DNA of 64,000 bases from an uncultured Myxococcales bacterium (GTDB lineage: Bacteria; Myxococcota_A; UBA9042). How positions within the stretch are numbered: position 1 is the first letter of the stretch; every line of letters begins with the position of its first letter. The translations under genes were made by a program, and so were the position numbers. Location: assembly GCA_903842345.1 (NCBI GenBank), contig CAIMLR010000020.1, positions 1 to 64,000 on the forward strand, in the 5' to 3' direction. The notes below the pieces were generated by a model. It ran no database searches. It was not told the DNA's origin and was given only the letters and a program-made list of their open reading frames with translations. Positions 23,073 to 32,363 of this stretch are shown piece after piece.

Positions 23073-25006
23073 ACGCGCGTGCCCTGGTCCTTGTCCTCGC
23101 GTGCGGTGCGTCGGCGTGCGCAGCGCACATCGATGAAGCGTGGTTTGACGCCGCGGGCCTACGCGCCGCTGCAGCTGCTGAGACGGACCGGGAAGCCGTT
23201 GCCGTGGCCCTGGAAAACCATGAGCGAGTGGCGACCTACGTGGAGGGACGCAACCGCGCGCAGCTGGAAATCGTCGGGCATCGGGCGGTGCTGATTCGCG
23301 CGGAAGCGGGCATGGACCTCGCCAACATGCGCGTCGGCTACGATCCCAAAGCGAACTTCTCGCTGCGGGCGCGGACGCTCCTGCCGGACGGGACGATCCG
23401 CGACGTGACGCCCGCCGAGACGCTGGAAACAGACGCGAACCTCGGCGGCGACAAGGCGTTCAAGGCGCGTATCTTCCGGTTTCCCAACGTCAGCGTCGGC
23501 AGCATCCTGGAAGTCATCACCGTGAAGCACTGGGAGAGCGCGCTGAGCGGTTGGCGGGAGGACATCTCCGAGGCGATTCCGGTGCGGCACTACCACGCGG
23601 ACGTGTGGCTGCCCGACGCCGTCGAGTCGGCGACGAAGGTGTATCGGCTGGCGACGGATTGGACCAAGACGCGGGAGGGCGACACCCAGCACCTGGCGCT
23701 GGACGCTCGCGACATTCGCGCCGATCCGGACGAAGAGTGGACGCCGCCCCCGTACCTGCGCGACCCGTTCTGGACCCTGCGCATCACGGCCTATCCGATT
23801 GACGGCTACGTCTACCCGTTTGAGCGCGACTGGAATGAGGTGCTGGGCAAGTTGGCGCAGCGACTGTACATCGACCAGCCCAAGCTCGCGCCCGATGCGC
23901 TGAGAGTGGACCTGACCGGCGAGCGCGACGCGGTGATTGACCGGCTGTTCGTGCGCATCCGCGACAACATGCGGCTGACCGGTTTTGACGGCTGGGACAC
24001 GCCGCGCGCGCCGGGGGCGATTCTGAGCACCAACGGGACGGCCGCGGAGAAGACCGTGTTGCTGTGGGCGGCGCTCGACGCCGCGGGCATCCATGCGCAT
24101 TTCGCCGCGGTCACGCGCACCGGGACGAACTTCTTTGACGCGGCGCAGCCGTCGACGAACTGGCTGAACCACCTGATCCTCTACATTCCGGCGGTGAAAG
24201 GTCCGGAGCGCTGGCTGGATCCGAGCTGCGAGGCCTGCGCACCGGGCGAATTGCCGTTCTGGCTGCGCGATGCGACGGCGGTGACGTTCACGGCCAAAGC
24301 GCGCTACGGCGGCGCGGAAGCCATCGCCAAGGTGCTGCCGGTGACCGGGACGCTGCGCACGGACGGGCTCACGTCGAGCCGCACGCGGCTGGTGATCGAC
24401 GCGGCTGGCCAGGCGAACGTCGAGATGAAGACGGCGCACACCGGCGCCGCGGCGATGGTGCGGCTGCGGCAGACGCGGACGTGGACGGACGTCGACCGCC
24501 GCAAGGATGCCGAGGACGCGATGCGGGCGCGCGATGCCCGCGGGGAGGCGGACAAGTTGGGGCTGCTGCAATGCGATGCCCAGGCCGTGAAGTGCACGCG
24601 CAAGCTGCAATTCCACGTGCCGCAGTCGGTGAACGTGGCGAGCGAGCAACTGTTGCTGTCCCTGTCGCTGGTCGGCGACCGGTTTGCCAAGCTGTTTGCG
24701 TCCGAGGCGCCGCGTCGCGGTCCGGCGCTCATCGACATGCCGGTGAACGAGCATGAAGTGTTGATTGTGGCGTTGCCGCCGGGCTTTGCCGTTCATGAAT
24801 CGCCGCCGGACGTCGCGGTGACGGCCGGTGGCTTCACCGCCAAGTGCTACGCGGGCCACGCGGACAAGGATTGGACGTGGACGCGCGAAATGACGCTGCC
24901 GTCCGGGCTGGTTCCGGTGGAGAAGTTCGGCGATCTGCGCCGGGTCGTGCGCGCGTACGCCGCATGTCGCGAGGCCAACCTCGTGGCGAAGCGCGAGAAA
25001 AACTAG
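23069..25006 (+). CDS. DUF3857 / transglutaminase-like lipoprotein, catalytically degenerate
   Basis: A 645-residue lipoprotein (lipobox ASAC, Cys about 17), paralogous in layout to the preceding gene: DUF3857 domain (GYDPKANFSLRARTLLPDG), transglutaminase-like core, C-terminal beta domain. In the core the partner's NGDCKDKA corresponds to NGTAAEKT here, so the catalytic Cys is Ala 325. The His (His 368 in LNHLILYIP) and the Asp (RWLDPS) are retained. It is therefore probably not an active cysteine enzyme but a structural or binding partner of its neighbour. It starts by ATGA overlap with the previous gene. Its TAG stop shares the CTAG tetranucleotide with the stop of the convergent LicD-like gene. 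Confidence 0.8.
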   Translation: MNARALVLVLACGASACAAHIDEAWFDAAGLRAAAAAETDREAVAVALENHERVATYVEGRNRAQLEIVGHRAVLIRAEAGMDLANMRVGYDPKANFSLRARTLLPDGTIRDVTPAETLETDANLGGDKAFKARIFRFPNVSVGSILEVITVKHWESALSGWREDISEAIPVRHYHADVWLPDAVESATKVYRLATDWTKTREGDTQHLALDARDIRADPDEEWTPPPYLRDPFWTLRITAYPIDGYVYPFERDWNEVLGKLAQRLYIDQPKLAPDALRVDLTGERDAVIDRLFVRIRDNMRLTGFDGWDTPRAPGAILSTNGTAAEKTVLLWAALDAAGIHAHFAAVTRTGTNFFDAAQPSTNWLNHLILYIPAVKGPERWLDPSCEACAPGELPFWLRDATAVTFTAKARYGGAEAIAKVLPVTGTLRTDGLTSSRTRLVIDAAGQANVEMKTAHTGAAAMVRLRQTRTWTDVDRRKDAEDAMRARDARGEADKLGLLQCDAQAVKCTRKLQFHVPQSVNVASEQLLLSLSLVGDRFAKLFASEAPRRGPALIDMPVNEHEVLIVALPPGFAVHESPPDVAVTAGGFTAKCYAGHADKDWTWTREMTLPSGLVPVEKFGDLRRVVRAYAACREANLVAKREKN

Positions 25007-25908
25007 CCGCCGTCCGCCGAGCCAAAACAGCCGCCTTCCACGCTGAGGCCGGCCACTTCGCTCATCAGCCGGTCGCCGGGAAACAGCGTCGCGATCCAGA
25101 CTTTGCCCCACAGCGCGCGGTCGTTGCGGAAGACGAGGTCCGTGAACGTCGTCTCCTGCAGATCCGCCACCGCCAGCCCGTGCGCGCTCGCGTCCGCCTG
25201 CGCCAGCCAGCGCACCATCCGCGTGCCCGCCACGTAGCCCGGATTCGCCCACGCGTTGCCCGTCAGCGGCCGACCGCTGCGGACGATCCACGGCCCCGTC
25301 GCCTTGTCGGCGCTGTCCGCGTCGGGGACCACCAAAAACGGCGGCTCCGTCAGCGCCGACGCCTGCTCGCCTGCCGGAAACGCCCGCCAGTCGCCGAACA
25401 GGGCTTCGAGACGCGCCAACGACTGCTGCGGCAACAGCACCGGCAGCCCCAGCAGGTGGCCCCAGCGCAAGGGCAGGACCTGCGCCACCGGAAAGTCGTA
25501 GTTGCCCGGATAATCCGCCTGCAGCTTGGCGCTCATGGCGTTCTTCAGCGTCGCGTCGACCTGGTTGTAGCAGACCAGATCGATGCCCAGCGAGCCATCG
25601 GGCACGTCGGCGAACAGGATCGCGCACGCACCCTCGGGATCTTCGTAGTAGTCTTTGTGCAGCACCAGCTCGCCGATCCGCCCGCCGGACGCCTCAAAGA
25701 TGCCAATCAGCTTCTGGTAGTCCGCCGCTGGCATGCACAGGTCGACGTCGTAGTCCCACGGGATCACGTTCTGGTGGCGTTCTGCGCCCAGCAGCGTGCC
25801 CCAATCGGGCCAATAGACCAGCTCCTTCTGGTGCAAGAGAAACAGGAGCTGTTCCAAGCGAACCATCAGCGTCCGCTGCGATTGCGCCATTTGTGCAAAG
25901 TCCGTCAT
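25003..25908 (-). CDS. LicD/fukutin-like nucleotidyltransferase-fold protein
   Basis: A 301-residue protein without a signal. Residues about 25-60 contain YWPDWGTLLGAERH and IPWDYDVDLCM, the GTLLG and D-x-D-like metal motif of the LicD/FKRP phosphotransferase family, which transfers phosphocholine or ribitol-phosphate-type groups onto glycans. The rest (ILFADVPDGSLGIDLVCYN, LLGLPVLLPQQSLARLE) fits the same family. The start is the ATG at 25908 with AAGGA 5 bases upstream. It lies 10 bases after a JmjC-type cupin gene on the same strand, so they form an operon. The acceptor and donor are unknown. Confidence 0.75.
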   Translation of the reverse strand: MTDFAQMAQSQRTLMVRLEQLLFLLHQKELVYWPDWGTLLGAERHQNVIPWDYDVDLCMPAADYQKLIGIFEASGGRIGELVLHKDYYEDPEGACAILFADVPDGSLGIDLVCYNQVDATLKNAMSAKLQADYPGNYDFPVAQVLPLRWGHLLGLPVLLPQQSLARLEALFGDWRAFPAGEQASALTEPPFLVVPDADSADKATGPWIVRSGRPLTGNAWANPGYVAGTRMVRWLAQADASAHGLAVADLQETTFTDLVFRNDRALWGKVWIATLFPGDRLMSEVAGLSVEGGCFGSADGG

Positions 25909-25918
25909 GTCGTCCTTA

Positions 25919-26845
25919 TCAGCCTGCGCCGCCGTAGCGACTCGCCGCGGGCAATGCCTGCCAGTCAGCAAAGAGTTGAATCGCCGCGGCCGTGCGGGAT
26001 GCGCAATCGGGTGTGCGCGGTCGCGTTGCGGCGCCTGCCGCGAGAAACTCGATAAAGTCAAAATCGCCGGGGCCGGACTGCGAATACTCCCACAGCCAGC
26101 TGCGCGTACTCTCAATCACTTGAAAATCGTTGACGACTGCCCCGCCGATGCCGAAGCTCTCCTCAAAGGTCACCACTTCATGCGCCCAGCCGGCGGGGAA
26201 GTAGAGCAAATCGCCAGCGGCAATCTCGCATTCCCAATAATCCGCCATCTCCAGCAGCGGGAACTTCGCCGGCGCGTCAAAACGGCGGTGGAAGAAGCGT
26301 CGCGACGTCATGTCATACAGCAGCGGAATCTGCTCCGGCGCGTAGAGCCGCCAGCGCTTGCGGCCAAACAGCAGACACATCCAGCCCTGCATGCCGTACG
26401 GGTCAACGTGGATCGGCGAGTAGCTATCGCGGACGGAGCAGTTGACGCTCGCCACGAAGCGGTCGGTGTCGTGCGGGCTGCCGGCAAACCAGTTGTGGCG
26501 CAGGAACGCCGGCGGGTGGAAGTGATCGGCCAGCGGCGTTTCCAGGATGGAGTGATCCACGACGTTGAAGCGCGCCTGCCCGGCCGTCATGTCGGCAAAC
26601 AGCACGTCCGCTTTGACGTATTCACCCCGGGTCAGCGTCGCTGAATCGTAGGCCCAGAGGTCAAAGCCGTGGAGCAGCTTCTCGATGGCGGGGCGATCGA
26701 GTTCGGCGATCCCTGGGCTGTCGGCCAGCGCGCCGCGGACAATCACCGGATGGTGCGCGTGCCGGGCGTAGAACCATTCAATGTTGTTGCTAAAGTCGCT
26801 CGCGTGCAGGATTGGCACCGCGTAAGCTTCGCCGGGATGTGGCAT
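25919..26845 (-). CDS. JmjC-type cupin (cupin_8) Fe(II)/2-oxoglutarate oxygenase-like protein
   Basis: A 308-residue cytoplasmic protein of the cupin_8/JmjC superfamily. The iron-binding facial triad is visible: His 146 and Asp 148 in SPIHVDPYG, and the distal His 222 in PAGWAHEVV. The flanking RKRWRLYAPEQ and GDLLYFPAGW are typical of these hydroxylases. The family hydroxylates protein side chains or small molecules using 2-oxoglutarate and oxygen; the substrate cannot be inferred. It is the first gene of a two-gene run with the LicD-like protein, and divergent from the acyl-CoA ligase gene across 172 bp. The ribosome site is weak. Confidence 0.8.
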   Translation of the reverse strand: MPHPGEAYAVPILHASDFSNNIEWFYARHAHHPVIVRGALADSPGIAELDRPAIEKLLHGFDLWAYDSATLTRGEYVKADVLFADMTAGQARFNVVDHSILETPLADHFHPPAFLRHNWFAGSPHDTDRFVASVNCSVRDSYSPIHVDPYGMQGWMCLLFGRKRWRLYAPEQIPLLYDMTSRRFFHRRFDAPAKFPLLEMADYWECEIAAGDLLYFPAGWAHEVVTFEESFGIGGAVVNDFQVIESTRSWLWEYSQSGPGDFDFIEFLAAGAATRPRTPDCASRTAAAIQLFADWQALPAASRYGGAG

Positions 26846-27017
26846 GGGGAAGGCCAGACGCCGCCACTCGATCGGCAGCGCCAGCAGGGTAGTGCCGCGG
26901 TGGCGATTGGGTCAAGGAAGCAGCGGAGTTGTGACGTTCACGCGACGGGCGCAGGGTTGCTCGCTGGCGGTCATCGTGTTAGACCAAGGCGGCCTATCGG
27001 GAGAAGAAGGGGAGACC

Positions 27018-28802
27018 ATGACCGCAGACAACGCCGCAAAGCTCAAAGTCAATGAAGTTCTGGACGCCACCGTTCGCGCCTACGCGGATCAACCCGCGAT
27101 CAAGGTGAAACGCGACGGGACGTGGCAAGCCTACACGTGGAAGGAGTACCGGGAGCACGCCCGTCTCGCCGCCCGCGGCTTCATGGCGCTCGGTCTGGAA
27201 CCCAAGCAGGGCGTGGCCATCATCGGCTACAACTGTCCGCAGTGGTTCTTCAGCGACGTCGGCGCGATTCTCGCTGGCGGCATCCCGGCGGGCATCTACA
27301 CGACCAACAGCCCGGAGCAGTGCGCGTACATCGTCGCCCATGCCGAGTCGCCGATCGCCGTTGTGGAAGACGCCAAGCAGCTCGCCAAGTTCAAGGAAGT
27401 GTGGGCGGAAATGCCCAGCCTCAAGCACATCGTGATGATGTACGGCAGCGACACCGATCCGCGCGTGATCTCTTGGGACAAGCTGCTGGAGCTCGGCGGC
27501 AACGTTGCGGAGGCGGATCTGGACGCGCGCATCGCCGCGCAGGGAGCGGACGACGTCTGCACGCTGATCTACACGTCTGGCACGACGGGCAACCCGAAGG
27601 CCGTGATGATCAGCCACGACAACCTGACGTGGACCGCGCGCACGACCCTGCGCGCGCTGGGCGTCAATGCGGGCGACGACGGCCTCAGCTACTTGCCGCT
27701 CTCCCACGTTGCCGAGCAAATCACCGCGATCCACGGGCCCATGGCCGCCGCGGCGTGCATCTGGTTTGCGGAGAGCCTGGACAAGCTCGGCGAGAACCTC
27801 AAGGAAGTCCGGCCGACGTACTTCCTCGGCGTGCCGCGCGTGTGGGAGAAGATTCAGGCCAAGATGGAAGCGGCGGGCGCGCAGAATTCGCCGATCAAGA
27901 AGGCGATCGCCAAGTGGGCGCGCGGCGTCGGCCTGCAGGCTGGCTACGCGAAACAGCGCGGTGAACCGACTCCCGCACTCTACGGCCTGGCTGGCAAGCT
28001 TGTGTTCTCCAAGGTTAAACAGGCGCTCGGTCTGGACCGCTGCCGCATCCAGGTGACGTCCGCGGCGCCGATCTCGCGCTCAACGCTGGAGTTCTTCCTC
28101 TCGCTCGATATCGTCATCTACGAAGTCTTTGGCATGTCCGAATGCACCGGTCCCGGCACGATCTCCTCGCCCGACAAGTGGGCGACGGGCAAGGCCGGCT
28201 ACGCGCTTCCGGGAACGGAAGTGAAGATTTTCCCCGACGGCGAGATTTGCCTGCGCGGTCGCAACGTCTTCAAGGGCTACCTCAAGAACCCGGAATCGAC
28301 CGCTGAGACGATCGATGGCGAAGGCTGGCTGCACTCGGGCGACATCGGCACGATTGACGACCGCGGACTGCTGCAAATCACCGACCGCAAGAAGGACCTG
28401 CTGATTACCGCCGGCGGCGAAAACATCGCGCCGCAGGTGCTGGAAGGCTTGCTCAAGGGCATTCCGGTCGTCGCGCAGGCGTGCGTTGTCGGCGATGCCC
28501 GCAAGTACCTGGGCGCGCTGCTCACGCTGGATCCGGAAAAGGTGCCGGCGATTTGCCAGCAGATCGGCTCAAGCGCGCGCGACGTGACGTCAGCGGCGCA
28601 GGACGAGACGTTCCGGCGTTTCCTGCAGGGCGAAATCGACCAGATCAACGGCAAGCTCGCGCAGGTGCAGTCGATCAAGCGTTGGGTGATTATCACCAAT
28701 GAATTCACGATTGACGGCGGCGAACTCACGCCGACGATGAAAATGAAGCGCAAAGTGATCCGCGAGAAGTACGGGACGCAGATCGAGTCGCTGTACCACT
28801 AG
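27018..28802 (+). CDS. long-chain acyl-CoA synthetase (AMP-forming)
   Basis: A 594-residue ANL-superfamily ligase. It carries the P-loop-like motif YTSGTTGNPKAVMISHDN, the acyl/adenylate pocket motif VFGMSECTGPG, the DRKKDLLITAGGENIAP hinge and a C-terminal domain with a late Lys-rich segment (TPTMKMKRK). It matches the FadD15/ACSBG-type long-chain fatty acyl-CoA synthetases, which activate fatty acids with ATP and CoA at the inner face of the membrane. The start is the ATG at 27018 preceded by GGGGAG; the frame is open further back but lacks any family sequence. It is followed after 42 bases by a membrane-anchored SRPBCC protein. Confidence 0.9.
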   Translation: MTADNAAKLKVNEVLDATVRAYADQPAIKVKRDGTWQAYTWKEYREHARLAARGFMALGLEPKQGVAIIGYNCPQWFFSDVGAILAGGIPAGIYTTNSPEQCAYIVAHAESPIAVVEDAKQLAKFKEVWAEMPSLKHIVMMYGSDTDPRVISWDKLLELGGNVAEADLDARIAAQGADDVCTLIYTSGTTGNPKAVMISHDNLTWTARTTLRALGVNAGDDGLSYLPLSHVAEQITAIHGPMAAAACIWFAESLDKLGENLKEVRPTYFLGVPRVWEKIQAKMEAAGAQNSPIKKAIAKWARGVGLQAGYAKQRGEPTPALYGLAGKLVFSKVKQALGLDRCRIQVTSAAPISRSTLEFFLSLDIVIYEVFGMSECTGPGTISSPDKWATGKAGYALPGTEVKIFPDGEICLRGRNVFKGYLKNPESTAETIDGEGWLHSGDIGTIDDRGLLQITDRKKDLLITAGGENIAPQVLEGLLKGIPVVAQACVVGDARKYLGALLTLDPEKVPAICQQIGSSARDVTSAAQDETFRRFLQGEIDQINGKLAQVQSIKRWVIITNEFTIDGGELTPTMKMKRKVIREKYGTQIESLYH

Positions 28803-28844
28803 GACCGCGGCAGCAATCGCCAGAAAATCAACCGGGAGCGCATC

Positions 28845-29378
28845 ATGAAGCTGTGGCAAAAGATTCTGCTGGTGCTGGGGGTGCTGATTCTCGGCCTGCT
28901 CATCTTCGTCGCGACGCGGCCGAGTCACTTCGCCGTTTCGCGCAGCGCGGAGATGAGCGTGCCGGCGGCGAAAATCTACCCGCTGGTGGCGGATTTCCGC
29001 CAATGGCCCAAGTGGTCGCCGTGGGAGAAAAAAGACCTCGCGATGAAGAAGACCTACTCCGGCGCGCCGACCGGCGTGGGGCAGATCTACGAATGGCAGG
29101 GCAACAAGGATATTGGCAAGGGGCGCATGACGATGTTGGCCGCCGAGCCGAACCGCGAGCTGCGCATCAAGCTGGAGTTCCTCGATCCGGGACCGTTTAC
29201 CAACGACGCGCGCTTCACTTTTGTGGAGAACGGCGGCAAGACGACCGTGTTCTGGCGCATGGAGGGCGAGTCGGACGGGCTGATGCAGAAGGCTTTTGGC
29301 CTGATGATGGATACGCTGGTCGGGCCGGATTTTGAAGCGGGCCTCGCGGCGATGAAGGCGGCGGCTGAAGCGAACTAG
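28845..29378 (+). CDS. membrane-anchored SRPBCC (START-like) protein
   Basis: A 177-residue protein. Residues 5-24 are one transmembrane helix (ILLVLGVLILGLLIFVATR). The rest is an SRPBCC/polyketide-cyclase-type domain with VPAAKIYPLVADFRQWPKWSPW and a C-terminal helix. These domains bind hydrophobic ligands in a deep cavity. A link to lipid handling is plausible because it follows the acyl-CoA synthetase by 42 bases, but this is inference. GGGAG precedes the ATG. It converges on pmbA with a 15-base gap. Confidence 0.8.
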   Translation: MKLWQKILLVLGVLILGLLIFVATRPSHFAVSRSAEMSVPAAKIYPLVADFRQWPKWSPWEKKDLAMKKTYSGAPTGVGQIYEWQGNKDIGKGRMTMLAAEPNRELRIKLEFLDPGPFTNDARFTFVENGGKTTVFWRMEGESDGLMQKAFGLMMDTLVGPDFEAGLAAMKAAAEAN

Positions 29379-29393
29379 CCGCGCGTGCCCCCG

Positions 29394-30707
29394 CTACTTG
29401 CCCGCGACGTTGACGTCGCCAAACACCAGGGTCGGCGTGCCGAGCGCGGAGTAGCGGTACGGGTCGTCGCCCACGGCAAGCAGGGATGGCCAGAGCGTCA
29501 GGTGGTTGCCGGAGATGTTGGCCTCGCCGATTGGCTCCGCGACCTGGCCGCCGCGGATGGCGAACCCCTGGATGCCCCATGAGAAGTCGCCAGTCGTGCC
29601 GTTGGCGTTGCCGCCGAGGAAGCCGGTGACGAGGATGCCGTCGCCGACGTCCCGCAGCAGCGCTGTGCGGTCCTTGTCGCCGAGCTGCCAGCGCAGGTTG
29701 GACATCCGGCCAGTGGTCGGCGCCATCTGCAGCTTCTTGCCATAGTACGTGTCGATGAAGCCGTTCTGCATCACGCCGCCGGCGAATAGCGGCATCGCGT
29801 GGGAGGCCATCCCTTCGCCGTCAAAGCGCCGCGAGCCCAGTCCACGCACCACCAGCGGATCATCGGTGATGTCCAGCAGGCTGTTGCCGATGGCCTGACC
29901 GAGCTTGCCCTCCAGGAACGACCGCTTCTGCTGCCAGCCCGACGCCGCGAGGCCGCCCAGCAGCGACGACACCATGCGCCCCGCCGCGCGCGCGTCCACA
30001 AGCAACGTCATCTGCCCCGACGCCGGCTTCTGCGATCCCAGCCGACTCAGCGTCCGCCGCGTCGCTTCTTCGCCGATGCCCTGCGGATCCGGCACGTCGC
30101 CGCGCCAACGCCCGCCGGCATAGCAGGCGTCTTCCGGGCGTCGGCCATCGGGATCCTGCACGCTCACTTCCGCGCCCAACCAGTAGCTTGTGCCCGCCTT
30201 CTCGCCGGCGAACCCGTCCGAATGCACGCGCCACGCCTGGCTCTGGCTGTCGGACACGCTCGTCGTCACGGACAAAATGCGCGCACCGTCCGTCGTGTTC
30301 CGCGCCGCCACTTCCAGCTGCTGTGCCAGATCGCGGCGCTGTACGGCCGTCAGATTGGCGTAGTGCGGGTCGGCCAACTGCAGGTCCACGCCCGCTTGAC
30401 CGGCGTACAGGTGCGGATCGGGCAGCGAGCGGAATGGGTCCTCCGCCAGCGCGCGCGTCATCGCCACGGCGTCGGCAAGAAACGTGTCCAGCGCTTCCGG
30501 CCGCAGGTCGCTCGTCGACACCGACGCGTATCGGCCATCGACGTACAACTCCACGCCAACGCCGCGCGTCGTCGCTTCAGTCAGCTTCTCAACCGCGCCA
30601 TCACGCCACTGCACGGACACTTCGCGCACCTGGTACGCGCTCGCCGCCGCCTGCTGCGCACCGTGAACCTGCGCGCGCTCCACCACTTTTCCCGCGATAT
30701 CCAGCAT
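29394..30707 (-). CDS. pmbA: TldE/PmbA metalloprotease subunit
   Basis: A 437-residue protein of the PmbA/TldE family, the non-catalytic half of the TldD/TldE protease that trims unfolded or ribosomally made peptides (microcin B17, CcdA) in the cytoplasm. Recognisable segments are VGVELYVDGRYASVSTSDL, GQMTLLVDARAAGRMVSSLL and TGFLGGNANGTTGDFSWG near the C-terminus. It lacks the HExxxH motif of TldD, as expected. The start is the ATG at 30707, 2 bases after the tldD stop, with GAGG upstream. Together they form a two-gene operon. Confidence 0.9.
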   Translation of the reverse strand: MLDIAGKVVERAQVHGAQQAAASAYQVREVSVQWRDGAVEKLTEATTRGVGVELYVDGRYASVSTSDLRPEALDTFLADAVAMTRALAEDPFRSLPDPHLYAGQAGVDLQLADPHYANLTAVQRRDLAQQLEVAARNTTDGARILSVTTSVSDSQSQAWRVHSDGFAGEKAGTSYWLGAEVSVQDPDGRRPEDACYAGGRWRGDVPDPQGIGEEATRRTLSRLGSQKPASGQMTLLVDARAAGRMVSSLLGGLAASGWQQKRSFLEGKLGQAIGNSLLDITDDPLVVRGLGSRRFDGEGMASHAMPLFAGGVMQNGFIDTYYGKKLQMAPTTGRMSNLRWQLGDKDRTALLRDVGDGILVTGFLGGNANGTTGDFSWGIQGFAIRGGQVAEPIGEANISGNHLTLWPSLLAVGDDPYRYSALGTPTLVFGDVNVAGK

Positions 30708-30709
30708 CT

Positions 30710-32146
30710 TCAACCTCGCCCGCCAACGGTCATGGCGCGCACGCGCGTGGTCGGCATTCCCTGGGACACCGGCACCGATTGGCCGTCCTTGCCGCAAGTC
30801 CAGCCGCCGTCGTCGATCTTCAAGTCGTTGCCGACCATGTCGATTTGCTCCAGCACCTTGGGGCCGTTGCCAATCAGGTTGACGTCCTTGATCGGCCGCG
30901 TGAGCTTGCCGTTTTCGATCAGCCAGCCGTTCTTGACGTAGAACGTGAAGTCGCCCGCGCCGATTTGCACCTGGCCATTGGCGAAGTTGCCGCAGTAGAT
31001 GCCGCGCTCCACTGACGCGATGATCTCCTCGGGCGTGTGCGGGCCGGGCAGCATGTACGTCGAGCGCATGCGCGGGAGCGGCGCGTGGCGGAAGCTTTCG
31101 CGGCGGCCGTTGCCCGTGGGCGCGACGCCGTAGTGGCGGGCGGAGATGCTGTCGTGCAAATAGGTTTGGAGGACGCCGTCGTGGATGAGCGTGGTGACGC
31201 CGGCGGCATTGCCTTCATCGTCGACGTTGATGGCCCCGCGCGCGCCTTCATTCGTGGCGTCATCCACCACGGTGACAAACGGCGCGGCGATCGACTTGCC
31301 CAGTTTGTCGGCGTAGATCGACACGCCCTTGCGGTTGAAGTCCGCCTCCAGGCCGTGGCCGATCGCCTCGTGCAGCAGAATGCCGGAACTGCCGGCGCCC
31401 AGCACCACCGGCATTTCACCCGCGGGCGGCTGGCCGGCTTCAAACAGGATTGTCGTGCGGTCCACGGCGTCCTTGACCAGCTTGTCCAGCTTGGCGTCCG
31501 TGTAGAACTCCAGCCCGGCGCGGCCAGCGATATTGCCGCCGTTGGACTCGCGCCGCCCGTTCTCCTCGGCCATGCAGGAGAGGTGAATGAGCGTCATCGG
31601 CTGTTCGTCAAACGCCACGCGGCCGTCGCTATCGACCATCAGCACGGCGCCTTCCTCGTCGGAGAAATGCACGGTGACCTTCTGGACCCGCGGATCGGCC
31701 GCGTGCGCACGCTCTTGCACGCGTTGCAGGAGCGGCAGACGCGTCGCGGCAGCCACCTTGTCCCACGGCGTCTTGGCCAAGTAGCGCTGCGGAATCGCCG
31801 TCGCCACCAGCTGCGGAATCGGCCGGTCGCGCGCTGGCCCATCGGCAATCGCCGCGGCGGTCAGCGCGGCCTGGCGCACAGACTCGGGCGACAGATCCTC
31901 CGTGTAGCCATATCCCGTTTGATCGCCGCGCAGCACGCGAATGCCCACGCCCAGCTCAATCCCGGACCACGCGCGATTGACCGCGCCATCTTCCAGGCCG
32001 AGCGAATGCGCGACGCGGTGCTGAAAATAGACGTCCGCGCGATCCCCGCCGCGCGCCAACGCCGCGGACAAGGCCGTGCGAATCAGCGATTCATCGACAC
32101 CAAACCTGCCAAAATACTGCAACGCGGCGGCAAGGGCTGTGGACAC
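30710..32146 (-). CDS. tldD: TldD metalloprotease subunit
   Basis: A 478-residue protein with the zinc-binding motif HEAIGH at residues 259-264, inside GILLHEAIGHGLEADF. An N-terminal VGIRVLRGDQTGYGYTEDL segment and the C-terminal GNGPKVLEQIDMVGNDL region are also characteristic. It is the catalytic partner of PmbA, encoded immediately downstream. The GTG start at 32146 has GGAGG 6 bases upstream. The complex is cytoplasmic. No peptide-natural-product precursor is visible nearby, so a housekeeping proteolytic role is most likely. Confidence 0.93.
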   Translation of the reverse strand: MSTALAAALQYFGRFGVDESLIRTALSAALARGGDRADVYFQHRVAHSLGLEDGAVNRAWSGIELGVGIRVLRGDQTGYGYTEDLSPESVRQAALTAAAIADGPARDRPIPQLVATAIPQRYLAKTPWDKVAAATRLPLLQRVQERAHAADPRVQKVTVHFSDEEGAVLMVDSDGRVAFDEQPMTLIHLSCMAEENGRRESNGGNIAGRAGLEFYTDAKLDKLVKDAVDRTTILFEAGQPPAGEMPVVLGAGSSGILLHEAIGHGLEADFNRKGVSIYADKLGKSIAAPFVTVVDDATNEGARGAINVDDEGNAAGVTTLIHDGVLQTYLHDSISARHYGVAPTGNGRRESFRHAPLPRMRSTYMLPGPHTPEEIIASVERGIYCGNFANGQVQIGAGDFTFYVKNGWLIENGKLTRPIKDVNLIGNGPKVLEQIDMVGNDLKIDDGGWTCGKDGQSVPVSQGMPTTRVRAMTVGGRG

Positions 32147-32303
32147 GCGACCTCCAGATGAACGGGTAGACGAGCGAACGCCCGACCGCCTCCAAGATAG
32201 CGCCTGCCGGCGAGGTCACAAGCTTTCGCGGCAAAATGCCAAGGAACGCCATGAGGCTGGCTGGCAATGCGCGAATCTGGCGGATTGGGTCAGGTGGCGA
32301 TTA

Positions 32304-32342
32304 CCGGTCCGCGCGCGCGAAATGCGGGCACGCGCGGACCGG
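32304..32342 (-). terminator. 12-bp stem-loop after the PPC-domain lipoprotein gene
   Basis: CCGGTCCGCGCG (32304-32315) pairs perfectly with CGCGCGGACCGG (32331-32342) around a 15-base loop. It sits 21 bases past the stop of the lipoprotein gene on the minus strand. No U-tract follows, so it may end transcription with Rho or protect the 3' end. Confidence 0.5.
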
Positions 32343-32363
32343 AACGCGCAACGAGCAGGGTGC

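Noticed and set aside
26931-26941. GTGACGTTCAC near the divergent promoter of the acyl-CoA ligase as a Crp-type site
   Set aside because: The arms are separated by 3 bases rather than the 6 needed for TGTGA-N6-TCACA, and short palindromes are frequent by chance.
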